Of a stretch of 64,000 nucleotides of DNA, positions 35,878-44,030 are shown in pieces; position 1 is the stretch's first letter, and each line of letters begins with the position of its first letter. The translations under genes were made by a program, and so were the position numbers. Source of the stretch: JADCCX01 sp031431475 (GTDB taxonomy: Bacteria > Pseudomonadota > Alphaproteobacteria > Rhizobiales > Beijerinckiaceae); the NCBI GenBank assembly GCA_031431475.1, contig JANPDL010000012.1:57552-121551 (forward strand). Reading direction: 5' to 3'. The notes below the pieces were generated by a model. It worked only from the letters and a program-made list of their open reading frames with translations. It was not told the DNA's origin and did no database searches.

Positions 35878-36383
35878 GTGGTGGCACCATGATTTGAAAC
35901 ATTTAAGTGGGTTGCGACGTCGGCGATGGCGTCCACAATGTTCGGATACGCGCCGCAACGACAGATATTTCCGCTCATGAATTCGCGGATTTCCTCACGC
36001 GATCCGGCGCGCCCTTCCACGATGAGCGCCACGCCCGAACAAATCTGGCCCGAGGTACAATAGCCGCACTGGAACGCATCATGATCGATGAACGCCTGTT
36101 GCAGCGGATGCATCTGACCATCGCGGGCCAAGCCTTCGATTGTGACGATGTCCTTGCCTTCCTGCATGATCGCAAGCTGCAGGCATGAGTTGATGCGGGC
36201 ACCGTCGATCAGGATTGTGCAGGCTCCACACTGGCCGTGGTCGCAGCCCTTCTTGGTGCCGGTCAGCGCAAGATCATGGCGCAGCAAATCAAGCAGGACT
36301 GTCCATGGCTCGACGTCAACGCTGCGATTCACGCCGTTGAGAGTGAAAGCAACCCTGGTGAGGGTGTTTCCGGTTGAAAGCAT
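35874..36383 (-). CDS. 2Fe-2S subunit of the PaoA/YagT type
   Basis: A 169-residue subunit with a plant-type ferredoxin domain (GCDHGQCGACTILIDG, then CLQLAIMQ) and a second [2Fe-2S]-binding helical domain (FQCGYCTSGQICSG, NICRCGAYPNIVDAI). Unlike E. coli PaoA it lacks an N-terminal twin-arginine signal, so the enzyme may be cytoplasmic. No EcfG promoter was found before it. A terminator of the preceding gene separates the units. Confidence 0.93.
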   Translation of the reverse strand: MLSTGNTLTRVAFTLNGVNRSVDVEPWTVLLDLLRHDLALTGTKKGCDHGQCGACTILIDGARINSCLQLAIMQEGKDIVTIEGLARDGQMHPLQQAFIDHDAFQCGYCTSGQICSGVALIVEGRAGSREEIREFMSGNICRCGAYPNIVDAIADVATHLNVSNHGATT

Positions 36384-36422
36384 GAGGTATGGCCCGTTAC
36401 GCTTTGAGGGAAATGGAGCTGG

Positions 36423-36460
36423 AAAACTCTCACCGATGCAATTGTGTGCAGCGGTGAGAG
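36423..36460 (-). terminator. Terminator after the gly-zipper stress protein gene
   Basis: Arms CTCTCACCG (36427-36435) and CGGTGAGAG (36452-36460) pair perfectly, followed on the complementary strand by TTTT (36426-36423). It lies 12 bases beyond the stop of the leftward gene at 36473. Confidence 0.6.
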
Positions 36461-36472
36461 TGGGCTTGGTCT

Positions 36473-37072
36473 TTACAGCATGCCAGGAGGAGGCGTGCGG
36501 GGCGCGGTTCCTGTGGGAGGAATATACGGGCCACGTTTCTCGTCAAAGCCATCCCAGCCTTCGTCTTCATAGGTGGAACGACGGTCATCAACAGGCACCG
36601 ATGTGTGACGATCAAGCACGGCTTCTGCAACACCGCGATTCATTTCGCCCGTCTTGACGATAACCATCGAGCCGCCACGACGGATGGACTCGGCATAGAC
36701 ATGGGCATCACGCTCATCCACCCCACTGTCAGTGAGAGCACCGACCATGCCACCAGCTGCAGCACCGGTGACCGCGCCAGCGACGAGGCCTGTCAAGGTA
36801 GCGGCCATCCAACCGGCAGCCACAATCGGACCAACTCCCGGGATCGCCATGACACCGAGCCCTGCCAGAAGCCCCGCTCCGCCGCCAAGGGCAGCTCCAA
36901 CGCTGGCACCTGCTGTCGTCGATGCGGCTGTTTCCGTCATAGGCTCGAAGCCCGAAGTGCCGTTGGCAATCACGCTGACGTCATCACCTGGAATACCAGC
37001 GGTCGTGAGTTCGGTGGTGACGCGTTGCGCCTCTTCATTCGTGTCATAAAGTCGCGAAAGATTGGTTGTCAT
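36473..37072 (-). CDS. General stress protein 17M-like with glycine-zipper region
   Basis: A 199-residue protein. The N-terminus LSRLYDTNEEAQRVTTELTT is the alpha/beta domain of GSP17M-like proteins. Residues about 50-115 are a Gly/Ala-rich hydrophobic zipper (GASVGAALGGGAGLLAGLG), and the C-terminus is Pro-rich. AGGAGAGAAAC precedes ATG 37072. It lies 38 bases after the PepSY-like gene in the same direction, probably on the same EcfG transcript. Confidence 0.85.
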   Translation of the reverse strand: MTTNLSRLYDTNEEAQRVTTELTTAGIPGDDVSVIANGTSGFEPMTETAASTTAGASVGAALGGGAGLLAGLGVMAIPGVGPIVAAGWMAATLTGLVAGAVTGAAAGGMVGALTDSGVDERDAHVYAESIRRGGSMVIVKTGEMNRGVAEAVLDRHTSVPVDDRRSTYEDEGWDGFDEKRGPYIPPTGTAPRTPPPGML

Positions 37073-37110
37073 GTTTCTCTCCTGTTTGTGGATTGGGCGA
37101 ATGCGGACCG

Positions 37111-37431
37111 TCACTTCTGGACGACATTGCCCTGGTAATCGACGCTGACATTGGCACTGCGACCGGCCTTGGTCGCCATGCCGCGCCAGATGCCGTCATT
37201 GTCCTTCATCAGGCCGGTCACAGCTGTGAAGCCCTGGTTCTCGAGGCGCATCTTGGCCTGCGCTTCCGTGAAGCTGTTCGCGCCGGGCGCAGGTGTCGCA
37301 GCAGACGGCATGGCAGGTGTGGACACAGCAGGATTGGACGGGGCATTGGGGTTCGCCGGAGGCTGCTGGGCCACGGCAGCGCCAAGTGTGGCAACACCTA
37401 TAGCGAGCGAAAGTGCAAATTTTTTCAGCAT
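37111..37431 (-). CDS. PepSY-like small secreted protein
   Basis: A 106-residue protein with a signal peptide (cleavage after AAVAQ near 22), a Pro/Ala-rich linker (about 23-52) and a PepSY-like domain (FTEAQAKMRLENQGFTAVTG, then GRSANVSVDYQGNVV). It is probably periplasmic. A perfect EcfG promoter lies 64 bases upstream. Confidence 0.85.
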   Translation of the reverse strand: MLKKFALSLAIGVATLGAAVAQQPPANPNAPSNPAVSTPAMPSAATPAPGANSFTEAQAKMRLENQGFTAVTGLMKDNDGIWRGMATKAGRSANVSVDYQGNVVQK

Positions 37432-37494
37432 CGGTTATCTCCTTGAGGCTCTGGTCCTGATTATTGGCGAGAACTATTCATGTCCTTTTGGAGA

Positions 37495-37519
37495 AACGCT
37501 GCTGTACACCCAAAGTTCC
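37495..37519 (-). promoter_or_regulatory. EcfG promoter (GGAAC-N16-CGTT)
   Basis: GGAAC at 37519-37515 and CGTT at 37498-37495 on the complementary strand with exactly 16 bases between. It drives the PepSY-like gene and probably the GSP17M-like gene. Confidence 0.8.
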
Positions 37520-37553
37520 GTATCACCGTAACTTTACCTGATCATTTCCCCTT

Positions 37554-37925
37554 TTACTCGCGCTGAGACTTGCTCGAGTATCGTTGTCGCGCGGGCTCTT
37601 TTCGCATGGTGGTCATCGCGGATGCTGCTGGCGAGGCGCTGTCACCGGGAACTGCTGGTGAAGCGTCCGAGTCTGCGTCAGCATTCGCTGCGCCGGGTCC
37701 GGAACCGTATTCATTGCCGTAACCTTCGCCGCCATGCGCAATGCCCTGAAGGATGGGCCTTTCCTCTTTCGTCACATCCGCAGCACTGGTTCCCGGTGGC
37801 AACTGATCCATGACCCTAGAGATTGTGCCGGTTGGAGATGCCGCTGCTGCAGTCAGCGCATCAGACCGTGACAGGCCAGTTTTTCGCACTGTCCTCGTCT
37901 GCTTTATCCGCGTTGTTTCATGCAT
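37554..37925 (-). CDS. Hypothetical polar protein
   Basis: A 123-residue protein, polar and low-complexity, with a Gly/Ala/Asp-rich second half (GEGYGNEYGSGPGAANADAD) and a basic C-terminus. GGAGCGACTGAG precedes the ATG. It is likely disordered. An EcfG-type promoter lies 28 bases upstream, supporting stress expression. Confidence 0.65.
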   Translation of the reverse strand: MHETTRIKQTRTVRKTGLSRSDALTAAAASPTGTISRVMDQLPPGTSAADVTKEERPILQGIAHGGEGYGNEYGSGPGAANADADSDASPAVPGDSASPAASAMTTMRKEPARQRYSSKSQRE

Positions 37926-37952
37926 CTCAGTCGCTCCATCGTGTCAGGAGAC

Positions 37953-37977
37953 AACCGCACCGACGCGGGATTGTTCC
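37953..37977 (-). promoter_or_regulatory. EcfG promoter (GGAAC-N16-GGTT)
   Basis: GGAAC at 37977-37973 and GGTT at 37956-37953 on the complementary strand, spacing 16; GTT is the core of the -10 element. It precedes the polar hypothetical gene. Confidence 0.65.
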
Positions 37978-38009
37978 TTATGACTCTTCACCCTTGATGC
38001 TGCTAAACG

Positions 38010-39263
38010 TCATGTCGCAGGGCGGGGACGATCAATCGCGAGATCATCGAACCAGGGCTCGCGGTTCCCGGCAATCATCTGGCCAATCAGCCGGGATGCG
38101 AGATAGCTGAAGGTGATACCATTGCCGCCGTAGCCGTAGGCCGCATGGATGCGAGGATAGCCCGGCACTTCGCCAATCAAAGGAAGGCCATCTTCGGTCT
38201 CGCCAAAGGCCCCGGACCAGACGAAATCCGCAGTCGGGTTGGCCTTCGGGCATAGCGCCTGCAATTTTTTCAGGATGATCGTGGACTTTTCCGGCATCAG
38301 CGCATCGCGGGCCTCAGGCTCGATGATCGTATCGTCATCTTCGCCGCCAATGACAATGCGGTTATCTGCCGTCGTGCGCGCATAGAGATAGTCATCGGAT
38401 GCCTCCCAGATCAGCACACCGTCTCTCCAAAGTGCATCGGGATTTTGTGGCGGCGTGGCGACGGCCCAGCTTGATGCCGTCTTGTGCAGGTCCGTCCTCA
38501 CAAAATCCGGCATAACGTACCCGGTTGCGAGGATCACACGGCTGGCTTCGATCTCGCAGCCGTTGGCGAGCCCGACGATCACGCGTTTGCCTGTTGCGTG
38601 GTAGCTGACGGCATCGGCATCAAACATCGACGCACCATTGGCGACGGCGGAGGCAATCAGCGCGTGCGACAGCCGCAGCGGATCAGCATCGGCTGAGCCA
38701 GGCGAGAGGATGGCGGCCTCCCGGTCAAAACCGAACTCGCGCAGCAGCGTCCGGTGATCAAGATAAGCGCCTGGTAACCCGGCACGCTGGCGCAATTCAT
38801 GCTCGGCCAGAAGCTCGCGCGCACCTGTGCCTTCGCCCGCCATGTAGAGCGAACTGCGATCCCGGAAGGCGCAAGTCAATCCTAGCGACCGCACCAGTGA
38901 TTTCAGGCCCGTGACCGCCTGCAGGCTGCGTTGATAGATGTTGGCTGCACGCTCAAAGCCGTAAAACTCCGTGAGTTCGGCGAGTGGACAGTCGATCTCC
39001 CATTGCAACATGGCGGTGCTTGCCGCTGTGCTGCCGAAGCCGGGGCGCTCGCGGTCGATGATGCATACCTTGTGGCCAAGGCTTGTGACATGCTCCGCCA
39101 TCAGCGATCCGGTGATGCCTGCTCCAACAACCAGAATGTCGCAACGCATATTCTGATCAAGGGTCTTGTGGGCTGGCCGGACATACCCGGCCAGCCAGGG
39201 TGGCGAGCCGCCACGCAACTCGCTCTGCACCGTCGTTTCGGAGTCGAATACGGTATCGGTCAT
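38010..39263 (-). CDS. FAD-dependent oxidoreductase (DAO family)
   Basis: A 417-residue flavoprotein with the dinucleotide motif ILVVGAGITGSLMAEH at about residue 44, the second motif GSTAASTAMLQWEID and the C-terminal FAD motif YGYGGNGITFSYLAS. It belongs with the glycine/D-amino-acid oxidase-like (DadA/PuuB) group; the substrate is not evident. The 38-residue N-terminal extension is typical of the subgroup. It lies behind the terminator of the DUF892 gene, with no clear EcfG site of its own. Confidence 0.88.
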   Translation of the reverse strand: MTDTVFDSETTVQSELRGGSPPWLAGYVRPAHKTLDQNMRCDILVVGAGITGSLMAEHVTSLGHKVCIIDRERPGFGSTAASTAMLQWEIDCPLAELTEFYGFERAANIYQRSLQAVTGLKSLVRSLGLTCAFRDRSSLYMAGEGTGARELLAEHELRQRAGLPGAYLDHRTLLREFGFDREAAILSPGSADADPLRLSHALIASAVANGASMFDADAVSYHATGKRVIVGLANGCEIEASRVILATGYVMPDFVRTDLHKTASSWAVATPPQNPDALWRDGVLIWEASDDYLYARTTADNRIVIGGEDDDTIIEPEARDALMPEKSTIILKKLQALCPKANPTADFVWSGAFGETEDGLPLIGEVPGYPRIHAAYGYGGNGITFSYLASRLIGQMIAGNREPWFDDLAIDRPRPAT

Positions 39264-39275
39264 GGCGTTCCACTC

Positions 39276-39309
39276 AAAAAAAGGCCCCGGACAAAGCTTT
39301 TGCCCGGGG
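39276..39309 (-). terminator. Strong terminator after the DUF892 gene
   Basis: On the complementary strand a hairpin CCCCGGG-CAAAAG/CTTTG-CCGGGG (one mismatch) is followed by seven T (39282-39276). It ends transcription of the leftward DUF892 gene just before the oxidoreductase start. Confidence 0.75.
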
Positions 39310-39337
39310 TCAGTCAGGGGGAGGACAAGGGAGACGT

Positions 39338-39844
39338 TCAGGCGGCTTTGGCGAGGGCCTTTTGATTGACAGAGTTCGCCGCCAGCCTGGAAAGGGTCTG
39401 ATCGGTCTTGGTCTCTTCGGCGAGTGTAGCGCCGAGGAGGGATGCTGCTTCTTTCATGCCGAGTTGAACGGCCCAGGCCCTGAGTGTGCCATAACGCGCC
39501 ATTTCGTAATGCTCGACGGCCTGCGCCGATGCCACAAGGCCGGCATCAAGGGCAGGGCTGTCGGCATAATCCTCCATCACGGCTTTGCCCTCTTCGAGAA
39601 TGCCAAGGATGGCATCACAGGTCTTTCCGCGTGGAGGCTTGCCAGCCAGTTCGAAGACCTCCGACAGACGCTCGATCTGGCCTTCCGTCTCTATCTTGTG
39701 GGCCATGAAAGCGGCCTTCAGGTCGGGAGAGTGGGCCACCTTCGCCATCTTTGGCAGGGCCTTCACGATCTGCTTCTCGGCGTAATATACGTCCTTAAGC
39801 ATATCGTGGAACATGTCTTCGAGTGTCTTGGGTTCGGCTGGCAT
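39338..39844 (-). CDS. DUF892 ferritin-like protein (YciF family)
   Basis: A 168-residue four-helix protein of the YciF type: KTLEDMFHDMLKDVYYAEKQ and KALPKMAKVAHSPDLKAAF, then VMEDYADSPALDAGLVASAQ and VEHYEMARYGTLRAWA, with Glu/His pairs able to bind a metal. GGAGCCTCCC precedes the ATG at 39844; a longer frame to 40000 has no support. An EcfG promoter lies 34 bases upstream. Confidence 0.92.
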   Translation of the reverse strand: MPAEPKTLEDMFHDMLKDVYYAEKQIVKALPKMAKVAHSPDLKAAFMAHKIETEGQIERLSEVFELAGKPPRGKTCDAILGILEEGKAVMEDYADSPALDAGLVASAQAVEHYEMARYGTLRAWAVQLGMKEAASLLGATLAEETKTDQTLSRLAANSVNQKALAKAA

Positions 39845-39877
39845 GGGAGGCTCCGGTTGGGTGGAATGTCCAACTGT

Positions 39878-39902
39878 AACCTTCCTAAGGAAGAAAGGTT
39901 CC
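39878..39902 (-). promoter_or_regulatory. EcfG promoter (GGAAC-N16-GGTT)
   Basis: GGAAC at 39902-39898 and GGTT at 39881-39878 on the complementary strand, spacing 16, ahead of the DUF892 gene. Confidence 0.65.
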
Positions 39903-39939
39903 CTGTCGCAGTGACATCGGATTGAGCGCGCCGTGCCTT

Positions 39940-41349
39940 TTATTTGGCGGCAGGAATGCCCGCTTGCAGGATCTGCGACACGGGAATGGTCACGGACCAT
40001 TTGACGCCATCCGGCTCAAACTCCAGAGACGCATCTCCTGACAGAGCCGCCTTCACCAGACGGTTCATGACAGTATGGCCAAAGCCCTTGCGTGTGGGTC
40101 TGGTGACGGGCGGACCACCAAGCTCTTTCCAGACGAGCGAGAAGGCCTTCTCATTGCCAATGCCGTCAACAATCCCCCATCCAAGCGCGATATGGCCACC
40201 GGGTATGGAGAGTGCGCCATACTTTGCGGCATTGGTTGACAGCTCATGCAATGCAAGCCCAAGATTCTGGGCGGCGTCTGGCAGGAGAGCAACATCGTCT
40301 CCCGTGAGCTTTATGCGGTTTCCTTTGTCTCCCATGACGGCTGAGGTCTGGATGCGAACGAGCTCGAGCATAGATGCGCTGCTCCAGTTTTCCTTGATCA
40401 GCAGATCAAGCGATCCTGCGATGGCCGTGATGCGCTGGGCGAAAGCCTCACTGAACGTCTCGACCGAGAGTGCATCACGCGCTGTCTGTCGTGCAATGGC
40501 CTGGACGACAGCAAGGATATTTTTCGTCCTGTGCGTCAGTTCACCCATTAGAAAGCGGATCTGTTGATCTCGCCTTTTTCGATCCGTGATGTCACGCGTC
40601 GTACCTATGAGTGTTTTGACAGGCAGGGTATTTCCCAATGCCCGACCGCGTGCGACAAGCCATCGCTCTTCGTCATCACTGGCACGGATGATGCGAAACT
40701 CGGCTTCGAACAGGCCGGAGCTGCCGGGTTGTTGTAGCTGATCAATCTGCGACTTAAAATGATCGCGATCTCTCGCGTCGATCATTCCGGTTATTTTTTC
40801 GATTGAGGGCGCATCAGGACCCTTCATCCCCCACAAACCGAATAGCCTGTCGTCCCAGGTGTTTTCACCTGTGAGCAGGTCCTTTTCCCATGTCGCGGTT
40901 TCACCGGCGTCGAGAGCCAGGGAAAGCAGTTCAGCAATTCGTGCAAGCCGGAGCTGGACTTCGCGTTCTTCGGTGATGTCGAGATGAACTCCGACCCACT
41001 CCAGAATGTTACCCTCTATGTCCAGTACCGGGACGCCATTTATGGAGAACAGCCTCCACGCTCCATCATGACGGCGGAGCCGGTGCTCGAAACGGAATGG
41101 TCGTTTTTCTTCAACGGCTTTCTGCCACTCATCGATTGTGGGTTGTACATCGTCTTCGTGGACGGCCTTGGCCCAGCCATAGCCGCTGTATTCTTCAGGT
41201 GTCTGGCCGGTCAGAGCACCCCACGCCAACTGCTCCCCAGCCATTTCGCCAGCAGCATTATTTGTCCACATGACACCCTGAATGGCAATCGAGACCGCTT
41301 TCAAACGAAGTTCGCTTTGGTGCAGCAACTCTTCGGTCGTCATCGGCAT
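39940..41349 (-). CDS. Soluble PAS-PAS HWE-type sensor histidine kinase
   Basis: A 469-residue kinase without membrane segments. Two PAS/PAC units (about 8-130 and 140-262) lead to an HWE_HK module with ELTHRTKNILAVVQAIARQT (the phospho-His within THR). The ATPase domain carries LGLALHELSTNAAKYGALS, in which the catalytic Asn is present, and ends GFGHTVMNRL. HWE/HisKA_2 kinases are the usual inputs to PhyR, so it is a candidate input to the stress module in this island. No EcfG promoter was found ahead of it. Confidence 0.9.
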   Translation of the reverse strand: MPMTTEELLHQSELRLKAVSIAIQGVMWTNNAAGEMAGEQLAWGALTGQTPEEYSGYGWAKAVHEDDVQPTIDEWQKAVEEKRPFRFEHRLRRHDGAWRLFSINGVPVLDIEGNILEWVGVHLDITEEREVQLRLARIAELLSLALDAGETATWEKDLLTGENTWDDRLFGLWGMKGPDAPSIEKITGMIDARDRDHFKSQIDQLQQPGSSGLFEAEFRIIRASDDEERWLVARGRALGNTLPVKTLIGTTRDITDRKRRDQQIRFLMGELTHRTKNILAVVQAIARQTARDALSVETFSEAFAQRITAIAGSLDLLIKENWSSASMLELVRIQTSAVMGDKGNRIKLTGDDVALLPDAAQNLGLALHELSTNAAKYGALSIPGGHIALGWGIVDGIGNEKAFSLVWKELGGPPVTRPTRKGFGHTVMNRLVKAALSGDASLEFEPDGVKWSVTIPVSQILQAGIPAAK

Positions 41350-41556
41350 ACAACATGGCCTTGGCTGGTGAAGCTCGTTCGTCGCTGACTATCCGCGAGG
41401 TAGACCAAACTTAGACTATTTTTCTCAAAACAGAAGTATGAAATGCCTTGCCGTACTATGAACGAATGGCGCTGAAGAATGCCGTATCACAACAAATGAG
41501 AAATGAGTGCGAGCTGAGCGAGCAAGCCAATGATCAACGATGATAATGACAATTGG

Positions 41557-41811
41557 CTATTTTTGCCCGCTGATACGATCTGGCAATTTGTCAATTGCAG
41601 CGTCCGCACCCTGATCCTTTCCCAGAACGCCTTCGCGCAGGACTTTGGTCGCCGCATTAACCTTGTCATCCGGATTCGTGGGAATTGCCGCTGTCTTTTT
41701 GGTGGCCGTGAGACCGATATCATCCGGCTTTTTACCACCATGGATTGCGGCAGCTGCAAATGTCGCCAGCGCTTCGGGCTGACCTTTGCGAACGAGTTTG
41801 TTTTCAGACAT
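41557..41811 (-). CDS. Small hypothetical stress protein
   Basis: An 84-residue polar protein starting SENKLVRKGQPEALATFAAA and ending ADAAIDKLPDRISGQK. AGGAGAACGTC precedes ATG 41811. No hydrophobic segment. A perfect EcfG promoter begins 43 bases upstream. Family unknown. Confidence 0.75.
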   Translation of the reverse strand: MSENKLVRKGQPEALATFAAAAIHGGKKPDDIGLTATKKTAAIPTNPDDKVNAATKVLREGVLGKDQGADAAIDKLPDRISGQK

Positions 41812-41853
41812 GACGTTCTCCTGCTGCTCGCCAACACATTGGCCAGCCAGTTG

Positions 41854-41878
41854 AACGCGCGGGCTGCAAGTTTGTTCC
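41854..41878 (-). promoter_or_regulatory. EcfG promoter (GGAAC-N16-CGTT)
   Basis: GGAAC at 41878-41874 and CGTT at 41857-41854 on the complementary strand, exact spacing 16. It sits between the end of the esterase gene and the small stress-protein gene it drives. Confidence 0.8.
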
Positions 41879-41898
41879 TGCACAGATTGTCTTCGAGG

Positions 41899-43167
41899 TC
41901 ATTTCGCGTTGAGGAAAAAACGCACCATCTCGCGTGAGGCATCCGGCCCCTTGGCGTCGGTATATGATCCGGAGACCTTGCCGCCTGACCAGGCATGACC
42001 TGCCCCGTCAATCATCCAGCTCTCGACGACAGGATGGCCATCCTCGCTCGCAATCACGGTCTGTGTAAAGCGTCGGCCATTTCTGGAGCCTGATTCCGTC
42101 GTTTGCTTTTCTCGTTTTGCCCTATTGGACGCTGCGTCCAAAATGCGCTTTGCATTCGAGGGGTGCACGGTCCGGTCGGCGCTGCCTTGGAAGATGATGG
42201 TGCGCACGCGTTTCGCGTTGGCGTCCGGCTCTTTCGTCCTTCCAAACACCGCAGCCCCTGCGCTGCCGCGCATCACAGCCAGGGCCGACATGACGTTGCC
42301 AGCAGACTGATAAGGAAGTCCAGAGTGGACACCGACAGCCGAGAAAAGGTCAGGGTATGTTTCACCTATGATGACAGCCATGGCGGCTCCAGCGGACAAA
42401 CCCGCCACGTAAACTTGGCCCCTATCGATACCGAATTCCTTGATCAGCTTGCGGGTCAACCCGGCAAGAATAGCTGGTTCACCGCTGTCCCGGAGCTGAT
42501 GGCCCGCCTCAAACCAGTTCCAGCATGACGAAGCATTGCTGGCGCGCGTCTGCGCTGGATAGGCGATCAGTAACCCGTGGGTTTCTGCAACCGCGTTCAT
42601 GTTGGTGCCCGATGCGAAATCATCCGGATTTTGTGTGCATCCGTGCAACATGACAATCAGTCCTTGCGGCCTTTCCGGTGCAGATGCTGGCACATAGAGT
42701 TTGAACTCCCTGGTTCCAGCGCCGCAGGTAAAGGATCGCGATGTGAAGCGAGCGCCTTCGGGGATAGAAATTTTGGGAGTTATTGTGGTGAAGCCCGATG
42801 GCGCCAAGAGACTTCGCGTCAGGGGTGCTGGCAGAGCCGTGGCTTGCCGCAATGTTTCCAGAACCTCACCCAGCGGTCGCCTTAAGCGCTTTGGAACGCG
42901 TGCATAGACCTCGACTTTTGTCCGGGCCTCACGAGACCTCGTTTTCTTTTGTTTCCCGCCACCTGCTGGCAGTGCCGGAGTGCTATCCGCAGTCTTCTGC
43001 CCGGACGCAGAGCGGACGGATGCCGGTTTTTTGCGCAACTGTCTGCTCAGACCTGCCATAACGCCAGTGGCTAGTGTCCGCTGGATGATCCGCGTTGCTC
43101 CCAGGACATTGAAAGCACGCGTAGCCCTGGCGGCCCGACGCATGGCGGCGGCAAACTTGTTGGTCAT
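41899..43167 (-). CDS. PHB depolymerase-family esterase
   Basis: A 422-residue protein. After a basic, low-complexity first 110 residues comes an alpha/beta-hydrolase of the Esterase_PHB type with oxyanion region GLIVMLHGCTQNPDDFASG, nucleophile elbow VAGLSAGAAMAVI, and late His in GAGHAWSGG. It may cut poly-3-hydroxyalkanoates or feruloyl-type esters. AAGGAATCACAG precedes ATG 43167. A perfect EcfG promoter lies 162 bases upstream, linking carbon-store use to the stress response (inference). Confidence 0.88.
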   Translation of the reverse strand: MTNKFAAAMRRAARATRAFNVLGATRIIQRTLATGVMAGLSRQLRKKPASVRSASGQKTADSTPALPAGGGKQKKTRSREARTKVEVYARVPKRLRRPLGEVLETLRQATALPAPLTRSLLAPSGFTTITPKISIPEGARFTSRSFTCGAGTREFKLYVPASAPERPQGLIVMLHGCTQNPDDFASGTNMNAVAETHGLLIAYPAQTRASNASSCWNWFEAGHQLRDSGEPAILAGLTRKLIKEFGIDRGQVYVAGLSAGAAMAVIIGETYPDLFSAVGVHSGLPYQSAGNVMSALAVMRGSAGAAVFGRTKEPDANAKRVRTIIFQGSADRTVHPSNAKRILDAASNRAKREKQTTESGSRNGRRFTQTVIASEDGHPVVESWMIDGAGHAWSGGKVSGSYTDAKGPDASREMVRFFLNAK

Positions 43168-43328
43168 CTGTGATTCCTTGCTGGCGGGTGGCGTCTGCTG
43201 AATGCTGCTGAGGTGTCCGGAATTGATGCGGGGCTGGCACAAAACGCCCAAAATAAGCTCAATTCCGATCGTTGATAGATGCGGATTGTGCTTGCAGACA
43301 TGAGATCAGGGTCAATGATCGGGCTTTC

Positions 43329-43353
43329 AACGCTTCTCACGTGAAGTTGTTCC
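43329..43353 (-). promoter_or_regulatory. EcfG promoter (GGAAC-N16-CGTT)
   Basis: GGAAC at 43353-43349 and CGTT at 43332-43329 on the complementary strand, spacing 16, directed to the esterase gene. Confidence 0.75.
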
Positions 43354-43471
43354 GCCACACCTCTTTAAGTCGAGCGATTGACCACGCCAAGGACGGAACT
43401 TCTCTGGAGGACTGATGTAGATCGCAAATGAAGCGACAGCCCATGGATTTGAAACATAGCCTGACGGATTG

Positions 43472-43496
43472 GGAACAAAACAGCAGAGAAGGCGTT
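43472..43496 (+). promoter_or_regulatory. EcfG promoter (GGAAC-N16-CGTT)
   Basis: GGAAC at 43472-43476 and CGTT at 43493-43496 with exactly 16 bases between, 87 bases ahead of the small basic protein gene that starts the glycosyltransferase unit. Confidence 0.8.
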
Positions 43497-43582
43497 TTGC
43501 ATTGGTAGAGTGTCGCCAGGCGACCAAGGCTGTCGCTGCGAAGCAAACACGAAAATCCACTGCAGTGGAGATGGTGATCAAC

Positions 43583-43720
43583 ATGAGCAAGGCACAAAAA
43601 CGCGGCAATCGCGAATCCAAGAAGCCTAAGGTCATCAAGAAGGTCGAACAGCCAACGGTATTATCGTCTTTGATCAAGACGGCAGTCTTGTCGTCTGACC
43701 AGCCAAAAAAGAAACGCTGA
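43583..43720 (+). CDS. Small lysine-rich protein
   Basis: A 45-residue, strongly basic protein (MSKAQKRGNRESKKPKVIKK near the start, PKKKR at the end) of a type seen in many rhizobia. The ATG at 43583 is preceded by GGAG at a long distance; an ATG at 43571 is an alternative. Nucleic-acid or ribosome contact is conceivable but unproven. It is the first gene after the EcfG promoter. Confidence 0.65.
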   Translation: MSKAQKRGNRESKKPKVIKKVEQPTVLSSLIKTAVLSSDQPKKKR

Positions 43721-43730
43721 GGACAAGACA

Positions 43731-44030
43731 ATGGCAATCCGCAGGAGCGAAACGACCGTCACATTCCGATACCCGTTCACGATGCCATCGGTCGAGGGTC
43801 GCCAGTCGGCGGGTACATACCGGATTGTGACGGATGATGATGAAGTTGCCGTCACTCCATTTGCCATCACCAGGAGGGTCGCAACGCACCTTCAGACGCC
43901 CGCCCTTTCCATGAAGGCCACCGTCCGCAACGTTTTCACCATCACCGCCGCAGAACTTGCAATCGCGATTGAAGAGGATCGGCAGCGCGAATCTGTCTCT
44001 CTGTTGCACGAATCGGAGACCAGGCCGTGA
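43731..44030 (+). CDS. Hypothetical protein upstream of glycosyltransferase
   Basis: A 99-residue protein with a beta-strand-rich pattern (TTVTFRYPFTMPSVEGRQSA, TYRIVTDDDEVAV). GAGGACAAGACA precedes the ATG. Its stop overlaps the GTG start of the glycosyltransferase by four bases, so the two are translationally coupled. Family not recognised. Confidence 0.7.
   Translation: MAIRRSETTVTFRYPFTMPSVEGRQSAGTYRIVTDDDEVAVTPFAITRRVATHLQTPALSMKATVRNVFTITAAELAIAIEEDRQRESVSLLHESETRP

Larger units (their letters stand above)
43168..43582. other. Divergent regulatory region with two EcfG promoters
   Basis: No supported gene lies in these 415 bases. They hold one leftward promoter (43329-43353) for the esterase and one rightward promoter (43472-43496) for the glycosyltransferase unit, both exact matches. 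The 160-base leader before the esterase shows no obvious structure. Confidence 0.6.

Noticed and set aside
43395..43420. Second GGAAC in the divergent esterase/glycosyltransferase region
   Set aside because: No GTT at 16-17 bases; the site at 43472 fits exactly.
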